64,000 nucleotides of DNA from positions 62,001-126,000 of the forward strand of contig NZ_JAGGJZ010000004.1 of NCBI RefSeq assembly GCF_017873235.1, written 5' to 3'. The position numbers and the translations under genes are program-made. Within the stretch, counting starts at the first letter, position 1. Each line of letters starts with the position of its first letter. Below the pieces are notes generated by a model. The model was not told the DNA's origin. It saw only the letters and a list, made by a program, of their open reading frames with translations, and did no database searches. This DNA comes from Clostridium moniliforme (GTDB taxonomy: Bacteria > Bacillota > Clostridia > Clostridiales > Clostridiaceae). This document shows positions 17,032 to 26,063 of the stretch, piece after piece.

Positions 17032-17141
17032 TAATGAGGGTTGTACTTAATATGTAAAAGTTATCATGAATTTGTTATTTAATAACAATTTTTTATTTTA
17101 CTTAATTTATTGAAAGTAACATAATTAAGGAGGATTTTATT

Positions 17142-18761
17142 ATGAAAAAAGGTATTGCTGCTTCAAAGGGATACGCAATAGGTAAAGTATTCTTACAAGA
17201 GCATGAAGAAATAGTTATAACTGATGAAAAAATTACAGATGTAGTTGCAGAAAAAGAAAAATTACAAAAGGCACTAGATGCTTCAAGAGAGCAATTAGAA
17301 AAAATCAAATCTAAAGCTGCTGTTGAAATGGGAGAAGAAAAGGCTGCTGTGTTTGAAGCGCACATTACTTTATTAGATGACCCAGAATTTACAGGTGCTA
17401 TGACTATGGAAATAGAAAACAATAGTATAAATTCAATGAAAGCTGTTGAAAATGTAACAAATACTTTTGTTGCTATATTTGAATCAATGGAAGATGCTTA
17501 CATGAGAGAAAGAGCAGCAGACATCAAAGACGTTTCAAAGAGAATAATTTCAAACTTAGCTGGAAAAGGCGGAGATGCTTTTGCAATAACTGAAGAAAAT
17601 ACTATAGTTGTTGCTCATGATTTAACTCCATCAGATACAGCTCAATTAGATAGAAGTAAAGTTGTAGCTTTCTTAACTAACATTGGAGGAAGAACTTCTC
17701 ACTCAGCTATTATGGCTAGAACATTAGAAATTCCTGCAATAGTTGGATTAAAAGATATAACAACTTCAGTTAAAACTGGAGATTCAATAATCGTAGATGG
17801 TATTGAAGGAATTGCAATAATTAATCCAGATGAAGTTACAGTTAAAGAATATGAAGCTAAAAGAGATAAATTCTTAAAAGAACAAGAAGAACTTAAGAAA
17901 CTTATTGAAGTTAAAACTGTAACTAAATCAGGTAAGAGAATAGAAGTTTGCGGAAATATTGGTAAAGCACAAGATGTTGATGGTGTTTTAGCTAATGGTG
18001 GAGATGGAATCGGATTATTTAGAACTGAGTTCTTATATATGGATAGAGATAATGCTCCAACAGAAGAAGAGCAATATGAAGCATACAAATATTTTTTAGA
18101 AAATATGAATGGAAAACAAGTTGTTATAAGAACACTTGATATCGGTGGAGATAAGACATTACCATACTTACCATTACCACAAGAAATGAATCCATTCTTA
18201 GGATATAGAGCAATTAGACTTTGCTTAGATAGAAAAGAAATATTTAAAGTTCAATTAAGAGCATTATTAAGAGCTTCTGTATATGGAAACCTTGCAGTAA
18301 TGTTCCCAATGATTTCAGGAATTCAAGAATTCAGATCTGCTAAAGAAGTAGTTGAAGAATGTAAGGCTGAACTTAAAGCTGAAGGAATTAAATTCTCAGA
18401 TTCAATCCAATGGGGTATCATGGTAGAAATCCCAGCTGCAGCAGTAATGGCTGATGAATTAGCTAAAGAAGTTGATTTCTTCTCAATAGGAACAAATGAC
18501 TTAATTCAATATACATTAGCAGCAGATAGAATGAGTGAAAAAGTATCATACCTTTATAATCCAATGCACCCAGCTGTACTTAGATTAATAAAGATGACAA
18601 TAGATGGAGCTCACAAACATGGTAAGTGGGTAGGAATGTGTGGAGAAATGGCAGGAGACGAAGCTGCTATTCCAACACTAGTTGAATATGGATTAGATGA
18701 GTTCTCAATGAGTGCATCATCAATATTAACTGCTAAAAAAATAATCTTAGAACAAAAATAA
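17142..18761 (+). CDS. ptsI: Phosphoenolpyruvate-protein phosphotransferase (PTS enzyme I)
   Basis: Enzyme I moves phosphate from PEP to HPr, the first step of sugar uptake by the phosphotransferase system. The 539-residue length is slightly below the usual 570. His187 in GGRTSHSAIMAR is the phosphorylated residue; GGDGIGLFRTEFLYMDR, RTLDIGGDK and FSIGTNDLIQYTLAADR mark the PEP-binding barrel. An AAGGAGGA site precedes the ATG. HPr is not adjacent, so ptsI is a single-gene unit, as is often the case in clostridia. Codon use is richer in optimal codons than that of its neighbours, consistent with high expression. Confidence 0.97.
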   Translation: MKKGIAASKGYAIGKVFLQEHEEIVITDEKITDVVAEKEKLQKALDASREQLEKIKSKAAVEMGEEKAAVFEAHITLLDDPEFTGAMTMEIENNSINSMKAVENVTNTFVAIFESMEDAYMRERAADIKDVSKRIISNLAGKGGDAFAITEENTIVVAHDLTPSDTAQLDRSKVVAFLTNIGGRTSHSAIMARTLEIPAIVGLKDITTSVKTGDSIIVDGIEGIAIINPDEVTVKEYEAKRDKFLKEQEELKKLIEVKTVTKSGKRIEVCGNIGKAQDVDGVLANGGDGIGLFRTEFLYMDRDNAPTEEEQYEAYKYFLENMNGKQVVIRTLDIGGDKTLPYLPLPQEMNPFLGYRAIRLCLDRKEIFKVQLRALLRASVYGNLAVMFPMISGIQEFRSAKEVVEECKAELKAEGIKFSDSIQWGIMVEIPAAAVMADELAKEVDFFSIGTNDLIQYTLAADRMSEKVSYLYNPMHPAVLRLIKMTIDGAHKHGKWVGMCGEMAGDEAAIPTLVEYGLDEFSMSASSILTAKKIILEQK

Positions 18762-18801
18762 GATATTTTTTATAAATAACACAAATAGCCCAAAATAACT
18801 T

Positions 18802-18827
18802 AAGCGTGGAATTTATTCCACGCTTTT
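18802..18827. terminator. Terminator between ptsI and the DeoR-type gene
   Basis: AAGCGTGGAA pairs with TTCCACGCTT across a 4-base loop, with T-runs on the plus side. The flanking genes converge. Confidence 0.88.
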
Positions 18828-18839
18828 GCTTTATAAAAT

Positions 18840-19604
18840 TTATATTATTGAAATATTTAACTTATTCATAAGTTTTATTATTTTGTTATCTGGAAGCATT
18901 TCAGTTATTATATAGTCTATTTGAGAAAGGGAAGCAAATTTGTAAGTGCCATCAAAATGGAATTTTTTATTTTCAATTAATAGATAAACCTTATTTGAAG
19001 AAGCTATAATTGCTTTTTTTGTGTTACCTTCTTCTAAATCGAAGTTACAAATGCTTTTATCAAAAATATTTATTCCACAGCTTCCTATAAAAGCTTTATT
19101 AAATCTATACTTTGAAATACTCTCAATTGCCTCTGAGCCAGTAACGCCACCAAGAGCTTTATTATATAATCCACCTATACAGATTAAATCTATATTTAAA
19201 TCAGCACTATTAAATAAAGAAGATATTTCAACCATATTAGTTACTAAAGTAATTTTTTTAGTACTTTTTGATAATAGCTCTGCTAATAAATAATTTGTAC
19301 TAGATATATCTAAAAATATAGTATCTTTATCTTCTATTGAATTAAATGCTTTAAGGGCAATTTCTTTTTTTGTATCAATATTTTTAATTAATCTATTTGA
19401 AATACTTGTAGTTTCAGCAATTCCCCTTGGAAGTATGGCACCGCCATAAGTTCTTTCAACTAATCCTTCCTTTTCAAGTTTATTTAAATCTTTTCTAATC
19501 ATACTTTCTGTAACATTAAATTTAATACTTAAATCTTTAACAAGAACTTTATTATCCTTTTTTAATAATTCTAATATTTCATTAAGTCTTTCTTCCATAA
19601 ACAT
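18840..19604 (-). CDS. DeoR/GlpR-family transcriptional repressor
   Basis: The 254-residue protein has an N-terminal DeoR-type winged helix (residues 1 to about 57, with ESMIRKDLNKLEKEGLVERTYGGA) and a C-terminal phosphosugar-sensing domain related to ribose-5-phosphate isomerase (DISSTNYLLAELL, GSCGINI segments). AGAGG 9 bases ahead supports ATG 19604. It is divergent from the glycyl radical enzyme operon and the gap holds repeated motifs, so it most likely controls that operon. DeoR members usually respond to a sugar phosphate, which fits the aldolase at the end of the operon. Confidence 0.92.
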   Translation of the reverse strand: MFMEERLNEILELLKKDNKVLVKDLSIKFNVTESMIRKDLNKLEKEGLVERTYGGAILPRGIAETTSISNRLIKNIDTKKEIALKAFNSIEDKDTIFLDISSTNYLLAELLSKSTKKITLVTNMVEISSLFNSADLNIDLICIGGLYNKALGGVTGSEAIESISKYRFNKAFIGSCGINIFDKSICNFDLEEGNTKKAIIASSNKVYLLIENKKFHFDGTYKFASLSQIDYIITEMLPDNKIIKLMNKLNISII

Positions 19605-19653
19605 TTATTTATACCTCTAATCTATAATCAATCTTTTTATATTATTATAACCA

Positions 19654-19757
19654 AAACGAGAATAAATGAAAACAAATAAAAACAAAATTTATTGACAATA
19701 GTAATAAATGAAGATAAAATATAATCAAACAGTAATAAATGATAATAAACGAGAATA
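19654..19757 (+). promoter_or_regulatory. Direct-repeat operator candidates in the divergent deoR / glycyl-radical promoter region
   Basis: AATAAATGA occurs three times (19661-19669, 19703-19711, 19734-19742), spaced 42 and 31 bases, close to whole helical turns. AAACGAGAATA occurs twice (19654-19664, 19747-19757). The middle copy lies within the spacer of the operon promoter. These are likely binding sites for the divergent DeoR-type repressor. Confidence 0.6.
19692..19720 (+). promoter_or_regulatory. Promoter of the glycyl radical enzyme operon
   Basis: Consensus TTGACA (19692-19697), a 17-base spacer and TAAAAT (19715-19720). Confidence 0.7.
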
Positions 19758-19777
19758 GGATTAAGAGGGTGGTTAAA

Positions 19778-20680
19778 ATGACCAAAGCAGTTGTCTGTGA
19801 AATTGAAAGATATGCAACTCATGATGGTCCTGGAATTAGAACAGTAGTCTTTTTAAAAGGGTGTCCATTAAAGTGTATATGGTGTGCCAATCCAGAAACC
19901 CAAAGAAAAGAAAATGAAATTTATTACAACTTAAATAAATGTATTAAATGTTTAAGATGTGTAAAGAACTGTAAAAATGGTGCGTTAACCTTTGAAAATG
20001 GAAAGATAGTAATAAATAAGGAAAAATGCAACTTATGTGGTCTTTGTATAAAAATGTGTCCAATGTCAGCTTTAAATTTTGTTGGTAAAGAAAGAGATGT
20101 TAATGAAGTATTTAATGAAGTATATAAAGATTTAGTTTTTTATAAAGAGTCTGGTGGAGGGGTTACAGTTTCAGGAGGAGAAGTATTAGTAAATAAAGAA
20201 TTTACTAAAGAACTTTTAAGAGAATGTAGAGAAAATTATATAAATACAGCAATTGAAACAAGTGGCTTTGGAAATTTTGAAGCTCTAAAAGAAATAGCAA
20301 ACTTATGTGATTTAGTTATGTTTGATATTAAAAATACCTGTGATAGTGAGCATAAAAAACTTACTGGGGTATCAAATAAATTAATATTAGAAAATTTAGA
20401 AAAACTAAGTAAAATTCATAACAATATAATAATTAGAGTTCCTGTTATACCAGGCTGTAATGATAGTAGAGAAAATATTAAAAGAGTTTCATATATAGCA
20501 AATAAAAATAATATTAAAGAAGTTCATTTATTACCATATCATTCTTTAGGAAAGGAAAAATATAATCAGCTTCAAAGGGATTATGAATTAAAATCTTTAA
20601 ACAATCTTAAAGAAAGTGATGTGGAATATTTAAAAGATATTTTAGAAAACAGTGGATTAAAATGTGTTATTGGAGGATAA
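19778..20680 (+). CDS. Glycyl-radical enzyme activating enzyme (radical SAM)
   Basis: The 300-residue activase uses S-adenosylmethionine to install the glycyl radical on its partner, encoded next. The radical SAM cluster motif is Cys29-Cys33-Cys36 (CPLKCIWC); an inserted two-cluster ferredoxin domain uses Cys55/58/61/65 and Cys84/87/90/94. SGGEVL is the SAM-binding GGE-type motif. This ferredoxin insert is typical of activases for non-PFL glycyl radical enzymes. I choose ATG 19778 behind AGAGGGTGG; an in-frame ATG at 19739 lies within the operator repeats and lacks a ribosome site. Confidence 0.93.
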   Translation: MTKAVVCEIERYATHDGPGIRTVVFLKGCPLKCIWCANPETQRKENEIYYNLNKCIKCLRCVKNCKNGALTFENGKIVINKEKCNLCGLCIKMCPMSALNFVGKERDVNEVFNEVYKDLVFYKESGGGVTVSGGEVLVNKEFTKELLRECRENYINTAIETSGFGNFEALKEIANLCDLVMFDIKNTCDSEHKKLTGVSNKLILENLEKLSKIHNNIIIRVPVIPGCNDSRENIKRVSYIANKNNIKEVHLLPYHSLGKEKYNQLQRDYELKSLNNLKESDVEYLKDILENSGLKCVIGG

Positions 20681-20695
20681 GGAGGAAGCTTTATT

Positions 20696-23101
20696 ATGAA
20701 AAATTATGAGATTAAAAGTGAGAGAGTTAAAAAGTTAAGAGAATCAGTATTATCACAAACGCCTATGGTATGTATAGAAAGAGCTAGATATGTAACAGAG
20801 GCTTACAAGGAAAATGAAGCAGAACCAATTTATATAAAAAGAGCAAAAGCTGTTGAAAAGACATTAGAAAATATGACAATTTATATTAAAGATGGTGAGT
20901 TAATTGTTGGTAATCAAGCATCTAATGAAAGAACAGCTCCTGTTTTTCCAGAATATGCAGTACAATGGATGGAAGATGAAATAAAGGAAAAAGGAAATTT
21001 TGATAAAAGAGATGGAGATAATTTTCATCTGCCAGAGGAAGATATAGATGAACTTTTAGAAATAGTTCAATATTGGAAGGGTAAAACTTTAAGAGATAAA
21101 TGTTTTGCTGTTATGCCAAAGGAAATAGAAGATGCAATTAATGTAAAGGTTATCCATGGAGAAGGGAATATGACATCAGGAGATGGACATATAGTTCCTG
21201 ATTTTGAAAAGGCATTAAATATTGGTTTAAGTGGAATTATTGAAGAGGCAAGAGAAAAACTAAATAGTTTAGATATAAGTGAAAATGATGCTTTAAGAAA
21301 AAAAGGATTTTTAGAATCAGTAATTATTACAAATGAGGCAGTAATTAAGTTTGCAGAAAGATATTCAAAACTTGCAATAGAACTTGCACAAATTGAAAAG
21401 GATGAAAAGAGAAAAGAAGAATTATTAGAAATAGCTAAAGTTTGTGAAAGAGTTCCAAAGGAAACTCCAAGAACATTTTATGAAGCAGTTCAAATGATCT
21501 GGTTTATTCATTTAGTTATTCAAATTGAAAGTAATGGACATTCAGCATCTTTAGGAAGAGTGGATCAATATCTTTATAAGTTCTACAAACATGATATTGA
21601 AAATGGAATTATAAATAGGGAAGAAGCTAAGGAACTTTTAGAATGCTTATGGGTAAAATTATATTCAATATTAAAGGTTAGACCAACTTCTCATGCAGGT
21701 TATGGGGCAGGTTATCCAACATATCAAAATGTAACAATAGGTGGTTCAAATTTTGATGGAACAGATGCTGTAAATGAATTAAGTTATCTTATATTAGAAA
21801 GTGTTGCAGAAGCAAAGCTTACTCAACCAAATCTTTCAGCTAGATTACATGCAAATAGTCCAGAAAGATTTCTTCGTGAATGTGCAAATGTTATAGCAAC
21901 TGGATTTGGTATGCCAGCTCTTCATACTGATGAAATTATAGTGCCAGCTCTTTTAAATAAGGGAGTAGATTTTAAAGATGCATATAATTATACAATGGTT
22001 GGATGTGTTGAAGTAGCTGTTCCAGGTAAGTGGGGATATAGATGTACAGGAATGACATTCTTAAATATGATAAAGGCTTTAGAGCTTACTTTAAATGATG
22101 GATATGATAAGAGAACAGGAAAAACACTTTTATCAGGTAATGGAAAATTAACTGACTTTAATACCTTTGAGGAACTTTGGAAGGCGTGGGAGAAAAATAT
22201 AGCTTATTATACAAAGCTAACAGTTGCATTAGATAAACTTGCAGACACTCATTTAGAAGAATTCCCAGATATACTTTGTTCATCATTAGTAGATGACTGT
22301 ATAGGAAGAGGAAAGACAATTAAAGAAGGTGGCTCAGTATATGATTTTATTGCAGGACTTCAAGTTGGACTTTCAAATGTAGCAAATTCTTTTGCAGCAT
22401 TAAAGAGTGTAGTTTATGAAAATAAATATTTAAGTACAAAAGAAGTAATGGAAGCTCTAAAAAATAATTTTAGTGGAGAAAATGGGGAAGTAATTAAAAA
22501 GATATTACTTGAAGCACCTAAGTATGGAAATGATATAGACTATGTAGATAATATTGCAAAGGAAGCTTATGATACTTATATAAAAGAAATTAAAAAATAC
22601 AGAACAACAAGATATGGAAAAGGTCCTATTGGTTGCAAATATGGATTATCAACTTCAGGAATTTCTTCAAATGTACCAATGGGAACAGTAACAGGTGCAA
22701 CACCAGATGGAAGAATGGCTTGGACACCAGCTGCTGAAGGATCATCACCAGTACAGGGAACAGATACAAATGGACCAACATCTGTATTAAAATCAATAAC
22801 AAAGCTACCAACAATTTTAATGACAGGAGGACAACTTTTAAATCAAAAGTTTTCACCAGAGTTATTAAAGGGAGAGGAACAGTTTGAAAAGTTTGTTGCC
22901 TTAATAAGATCCTTTGTTTTAATGAAGGGATGGCATATTCAATTTAATATTATTTCAACAGAAACTTTAAGGGCAGCACAAAAGGATCCAGAAAAATATA
23001 GAGATGTAATTGTTAGAGTTGCAGGTTATTGTGCACAATTTATAACATTAGATCCAACAACACAAGAAGATATTATAAAGAGAACAGAAGAAAAATTATA
23101 A
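20696..23101 (+). CDS. Glycyl radical enzyme, PFL2/dehydratase type (YbiW/PflD-like)
   Basis: The 801-residue enzyme carries the catalytic thiyl Cys437 with Glu439 in GCVE, and the glycyl-radical site Gly777 in RVAGYC near the C-terminus. A single Cys plus Glu (GCVE), not the adjacent Cys-Cys pair of pyruvate formate-lyase, marks the eliminating or dehydratase-like branch. The gene sits between its activase and a fructose-6-phosphate-aldolase-type gene, an order also found for E. coli ybiW-ybiY-fsaA. From my knowledge of that system, a sugar-phosphate lyase acting on 1,5-anhydroglucitol-6-phosphate is a plausible role, but substrate cannot be read from the sequence. Confidence 0.9.
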   Translation: MKNYEIKSERVKKLRESVLSQTPMVCIERARYVTEAYKENEAEPIYIKRAKAVEKTLENMTIYIKDGELIVGNQASNERTAPVFPEYAVQWMEDEIKEKGNFDKRDGDNFHLPEEDIDELLEIVQYWKGKTLRDKCFAVMPKEIEDAINVKVIHGEGNMTSGDGHIVPDFEKALNIGLSGIIEEAREKLNSLDISENDALRKKGFLESVIITNEAVIKFAERYSKLAIELAQIEKDEKRKEELLEIAKVCERVPKETPRTFYEAVQMIWFIHLVIQIESNGHSASLGRVDQYLYKFYKHDIENGIINREEAKELLECLWVKLYSILKVRPTSHAGYGAGYPTYQNVTIGGSNFDGTDAVNELSYLILESVAEAKLTQPNLSARLHANSPERFLRECANVIATGFGMPALHTDEIIVPALLNKGVDFKDAYNYTMVGCVEVAVPGKWGYRCTGMTFLNMIKALELTLNDGYDKRTGKTLLSGNGKLTDFNTFEELWKAWEKNIAYYTKLTVALDKLADTHLEEFPDILCSSLVDDCIGRGKTIKEGGSVYDFIAGLQVGLSNVANSFAALKSVVYENKYLSTKEVMEALKNNFSGENGEVIKKILLEAPKYGNDIDYVDNIAKEAYDTYIKEIKKYRTTRYGKGPIGCKYGLSTSGISSNVPMGTVTGATPDGRMAWTPAAEGSSPVQGTDTNGPTSVLKSITKLPTILMTGGQLLNQKFSPELLKGEEQFEKFVALIRSFVLMKGWHIQFNIISTETLRAAQKDPEKYRDVIVRVAGYCAQFITLDPTTQEDIIKRTEEKL

Positions 23102-23120
23102 TTTTTAGGGGGAAATATTT

Positions 23121-23801
23121 ATGATATATATGTTAGATACAGCTAATTTAAATGCTATAAGAAAGGCTTTTGATATATATCCAATAACAGGAGTAACAAC
23201 AAATCCAACAATAATATCAAAGGAAAATAGAGATTTTATAGGATTACTAAAGGAAATTAGAGAAATTATTGGAGAAGATACAATGCTTCATGCACAAGTT
23301 ATAGGAAAAAGTGCAGAGGATATGATAAAGGAAGCTAAATATCTTAATGAAACAATAGGAGGAAACTTTTATGTGAAGATTCCTGTTACAAAAGAAGGTA
23401 TTAAAGCTATAAGAGTATTAAGTAAAGAAGGAATAAATATTACAGCAACTGCAATATTTACAGCACAACAAGCACTTATGGCAGCTGTAAGTGGTGCAAA
23501 ATTTGTAGCTCCTTATGTAAATAGAATTGATAATATAAGTGGAAATGGAGTAGAAGTAGTTAAGGATATTATAGAAGAACTTAAACTATACAATTTAGAT
23601 TGCAAAGTTTTAGCAGCTTCCTTTAAAAATGTTCAACAAGTTCAAGATTTATCAAGAAATGGAGTTCATTCAGTAACTGTTAATCCTGATATAATGGATA
23701 AAATGTTAGAACATCCTTTGACAGATTGGAGTGTAGATCAATTTATTAATGATTGGGAAAAGGTTTATGGAGAAGGAAAATTAACAACAGATGTAAAATA
23801 G
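23121..23801 (+). CDS. Fructose-6-phosphate aldolase-type transaldolase (FSA/TalC family)
   Basis: The 226-residue class I aldolase has the Schiff-base Lys86 in NFYVKIPVT. Gln59 (HAQVI) occupies the position that is Gln in FSA and Glu in true transaldolase, and AKFVAPYVNRID matches FSA closely. FSA cleaves fructose-6-phosphate or 1-deoxy sugars to glyceraldehyde-3-phosphate and a ketone such as dihydroxyacetone or hydroxyacetone. Third gene of the operon, starting 20 bases after the glycyl radical enzyme and ending at a terminator. Its substrate is likely the product of that enzyme. Confidence 0.9.
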   Translation: MIYMLDTANLNAIRKAFDIYPITGVTTNPTIISKENRDFIGLLKEIREIIGEDTMLHAQVIGKSAEDMIKEAKYLNETIGGNFYVKIPVTKEGIKAIRVLSKEGINITATAIFTAQQALMAAVSGAKFVAPYVNRIDNISGNGVEVVKDIIEELKLYNLDCKVLAASFKNVQQVQDLSRNGVHSVTVNPDIMDKMLEHPLTDWSVDQFINDWEKVYGEGKLTTDVK

Positions 23802-23833
23802 TTAACATATAAATAAAAAGTGATATATTTAAT

Positions 23834-23899
23834 AAAAAGGCAAAGTAATAAATAGATAGGAATATTATTTCTTAGAAGTTTTATACTTTGCCTTTTTTT
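23834..23899 (+). terminator. Terminator of the glycyl radical enzyme operon
   Basis: AAAAAGGCAAAGTA pairs over 14 bp with TACTTTGCCTTTTT across a 36-base loop, then T-run. Confidence 0.8.
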
Positions 23900-23995
23900 A
23901 TTATTATAATTGTTAAGATGACTTCTTTATTTGTATTTTAATTGTTAAGTTGTGATAAAATATGTGTATATCTAAAGTAATATGGAGGAAAAGTT

Positions 23996-24532
23996 GTGGA
24001 TAAAGTTTTAAAAATGTTTATAGCTTTCTTTAAGATAGGAGCTTTCACCTTTGGTGGGGGATATGCCATGATTCCTATTATTGAAGAGGAAGTAGTAAAT
24101 AAACAAAAATGGGTAAGTAAAGAAGAGTTTATGGATATGTTAGTTGTATCTCAAAGTTTTCCAGGTGCAATGTCTATAAATTGTTCTATTTTTATTGGTT
24201 ATAAGATAGCAGGAGTTTTGGGTGGTGTAATAGCCCTTCTTGGAGTTGCACTCCCTTCATTTTTAATAATACTAATAGTAGCTACTTTTTTTATGAAATT
24301 TAGAGAGAATTATTATGTTAACCTTGTATTTAAAGGAATATCAGCAGCTGTTCCAGTATTAGTTTTAACAGGTGTTATAAGTTTAGCTAAAGGTATAGAT
24401 AAAAATATAAGAAATGGAATAACAATAGTTTTAGCATTAATAGCTTTAGTTATTTTTAAAATTAATCCTATTATAGTAATTATAGTTGCTGCTATATATG
24501 GGGCTGCATTTTTAAGGAAGAAGGTGAAGTAA
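23996..24532 (+). CDS. CHR (chromate) transporter family protein, first half-size subunit
   Basis: The 178-residue membrane protein is a single CHR domain with the family motif FTFGGGYAMIPI near its N-terminus, VSQSFPGAMSIN and several hydrophobic helices. A GTG start follows GGAGG by 7 bases. Short CHR proteins work as pairs encoded in tandem, whereas long ChrA has two domains in one chain. The next gene starts right after its stop. Actual substrate in clostridia is unproven; chromate or another oxyanion is the family guess. Confidence 0.9.
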   Translation: MDKVLKMFIAFFKIGAFTFGGGYAMIPIIEEEVVNKQKWVSKEEFMDMLVVSQSFPGAMSINCSIFIGYKIAGVLGGVIALLGVALPSFLIILIVATFFMKFRENYYVNLVFKGISAAVPVLVLTGVISLAKGIDKNIRNGITIVLALIALVIFKINPIIVIIVAAIYGAAFLRKKVK

Positions 24533-25063
24533 ATGAGTTTAATAATACAATTATTTTTAACCTTCCTAAAAATAGGAACCTTTAGTTTTGGTGGCGGATA
24601 TGCCATGATACCATTTATACAAAGTGAAATAATTTTAAATCATCATTGGATAGATAATAAGGTTTTTATGGATATAATAGGTATTTCTCAAATGACCCCA
24701 GGACCAGTAGCTATAAATTCAGCAACATTTGTTGGATATAAAGTATCTGGAGTTTTAGGTAGTGTAGGAGCTACTTTAGGAGTTGTAACAACATCTTTTA
24801 TATTAGTATCTATAGCATCAAAGGCTATGGAAAAATTTAAAGAGTCAAAAATTTTAAAAGGTGCACTACTTGGTATGAGGCCAGTTCTTATAGCATTAAT
24901 AATTCAGGCATTTATAGATTTAGCTAAAGAAGCTTATGTAGATTTTAAAGCTATAATAATAACTGTAATTATAGGAGCTTTATTATTATCTAAAAAGGTT
25001 CACCCTATAATATCAATAATAATAGCAGGAATTTTAGGAATTATATTTTATGGCAATTTTTAA
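24533..25063 (+). CDS. CHR (chromate) transporter family protein, second half-size subunit
   Basis: The 176-residue partner of the preceding protein starts with ATG directly abutting the upstream TAA, so translation is coupled. It carries its own FSFGGGYAMIPF and ISQMTPGPVAINSATFVG motifs. The two proteins are diverged copies that likely form an antiparallel heterodimer. No clear terminator is seen in the 234-base AT-rich gap that follows. Confidence 0.9.
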   Translation: MSLIIQLFLTFLKIGTFSFGGGYAMIPFIQSEIILNHHWIDNKVFMDIIGISQMTPGPVAINSATFVGYKVSGVLGSVGATLGVVTTSFILVSIASKAMEKFKESKILKGALLGMRPVLIALIIQAFIDLAKEAYVDFKAIIITVIIGALLLSKKVHPIISIIIAGILGIIFYGNF

Positions 25064-25106
25064 TAAAAAAACATATTCTTAAATACCGTGTAAATATATT
25101 ATTAAA

Positions 25107-25128
25107 AGATAATTATTATTAAATAATA
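25107..25128 (+). promoter_or_regulatory. Possible Fur-type site upstream of heme oxygenase
   Basis: AGATAATTATTATTAAATAAT resembles overlapping NATWAT hexamers of Fur boxes and sits 170 bases before the heme oxygenase gene. In an AT-rich genome such a match is weak evidence. Confidence 0.25.
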
Positions 25129-25297
25129 AGAGAAAACAGGACTAAACATTAGAAATATAGACTTTTTATAGAGAATTCAAGAGAAATAGGAGAAATAATG
25201 ATGTTGAATGTTTTATTTTAATAGATTATTATTTATCCATAAACAAGATACAAATAGTCGATGGACATTAAAATAAAATATTTAAGAAGGTGTTTTT

Positions 25298-25945
25298 ATG
25301 AATTCTTTTATGAAAGAAATAAAAAATAATAATCAAATTTTACATGATTCAGCTGAGAAAACAGGTTTTTTGAAAAGACTTATGGATGGAAAGGCTTCAA
25401 AGGAAAGTTATGCAGAATATTTATTCAACATATATGAAATATATAAAACTATAGAATTTAACTTAGAAAAATACAGAGAAAATCCTGTTGTTAATAAATT
25501 TGCTATTAAGAAGGTTTATCGTACAGAAGAAATTTATAAGGATTTAAAATTCTTATTAGGAGAGAAGCTTAGCGAAATGAAATTACTAGCTTCAACAAAG
25601 GCATATATTGATAGAATTAATGAAGTTAGTGAAAAACAACCAGAATTATTAATAGCACATGCATATAGTAGATATCTAGCAGATCTTTTTGGAGGAAGAA
25701 GTATATATAAAATGCTTAGAGAAGCATATGGAATTGAACCAGAAGGATTAAACTATTATGTTTATGATGAAATTTTTGAAGGTGCAGAAGATATGAGAGC
25801 ATTTGTTATGGAATACCATGGAATGCTAAACGAAGTTAATTTTGATACAAAACTTGAAGAAAAGTTTATTAATGAAGTATCTAATTCATATGTATATAAT
25901 ATAGCTATTTCAAATGAATTAGAAATTAAACTTTATAACAAATAA
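25298..25945 (+). CDS. Heme oxygenase (biliverdin-producing)
   Basis: The 215-residue helical protein matches canonical heme oxygenase: His16 (ILHDSAE) is the proximal heme ligand, and AYSRYLADLFGGRSI matches the distal-helix block RYLGDLSGGQ of the family. It would cleave heme to biliverdin, iron and CO using oxygen and reducing power. Relatives are known from pathogenic clostridia. Here it stands alone, without heme import genes, between CHR transporters and isoaspartyl dipeptidase. A role in iron recovery or in removing oxygen and heme stress is inferred. An AGAAGGTG site precedes the ATG. Confidence 0.88.
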   Translation: MNSFMKEIKNNNQILHDSAEKTGFLKRLMDGKASKESYAEYLFNIYEIYKTIEFNLEKYRENPVVNKFAIKKVYRTEEIYKDLKFLLGEKLSEMKLLASTKAYIDRINEVSEKQPELLIAHAYSRYLADLFGGRSIYKMLREAYGIEPEGLNYYVYDEIFEGAEDMRAFVMEYHGMLNEVNFDTKLEEKFINEVSNSYVYNIAISNELEIKLYNK

Positions 25946-25952
25946 AATTATG

Positions 25953-25992
25953 GAAAGACTATATTCCTACTGAAGGAATATAGTCTTTTTTT
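25953..25992 (+). terminator. Terminator of the heme oxygenase gene
   Basis: A perfect 14-bp stem (AAAGACTATATTCC paired with GGAATATAGTCTTT) is followed by TTTTT. Confidence 0.92.
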
Positions 25993-26063
25993 ATAGAAGT
26001 AAATATAATAATGAAAATTTGGGAATTTATAAATATATTAATTAATTTTTAGGAGGAAATAAA

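Noticed and set aside
17699..18088. 129-codon minus-strand frame within ptsI
   Set aside because: A shadow of the ptsI coding frame with no ribosome site.
23908..23949. Two AATTGTTAAG repeats, 32 bases apart, before the CHR transporter genes as Rex sites
   Set aside because: Each is only a half-site without the matching TTAACAA arm.
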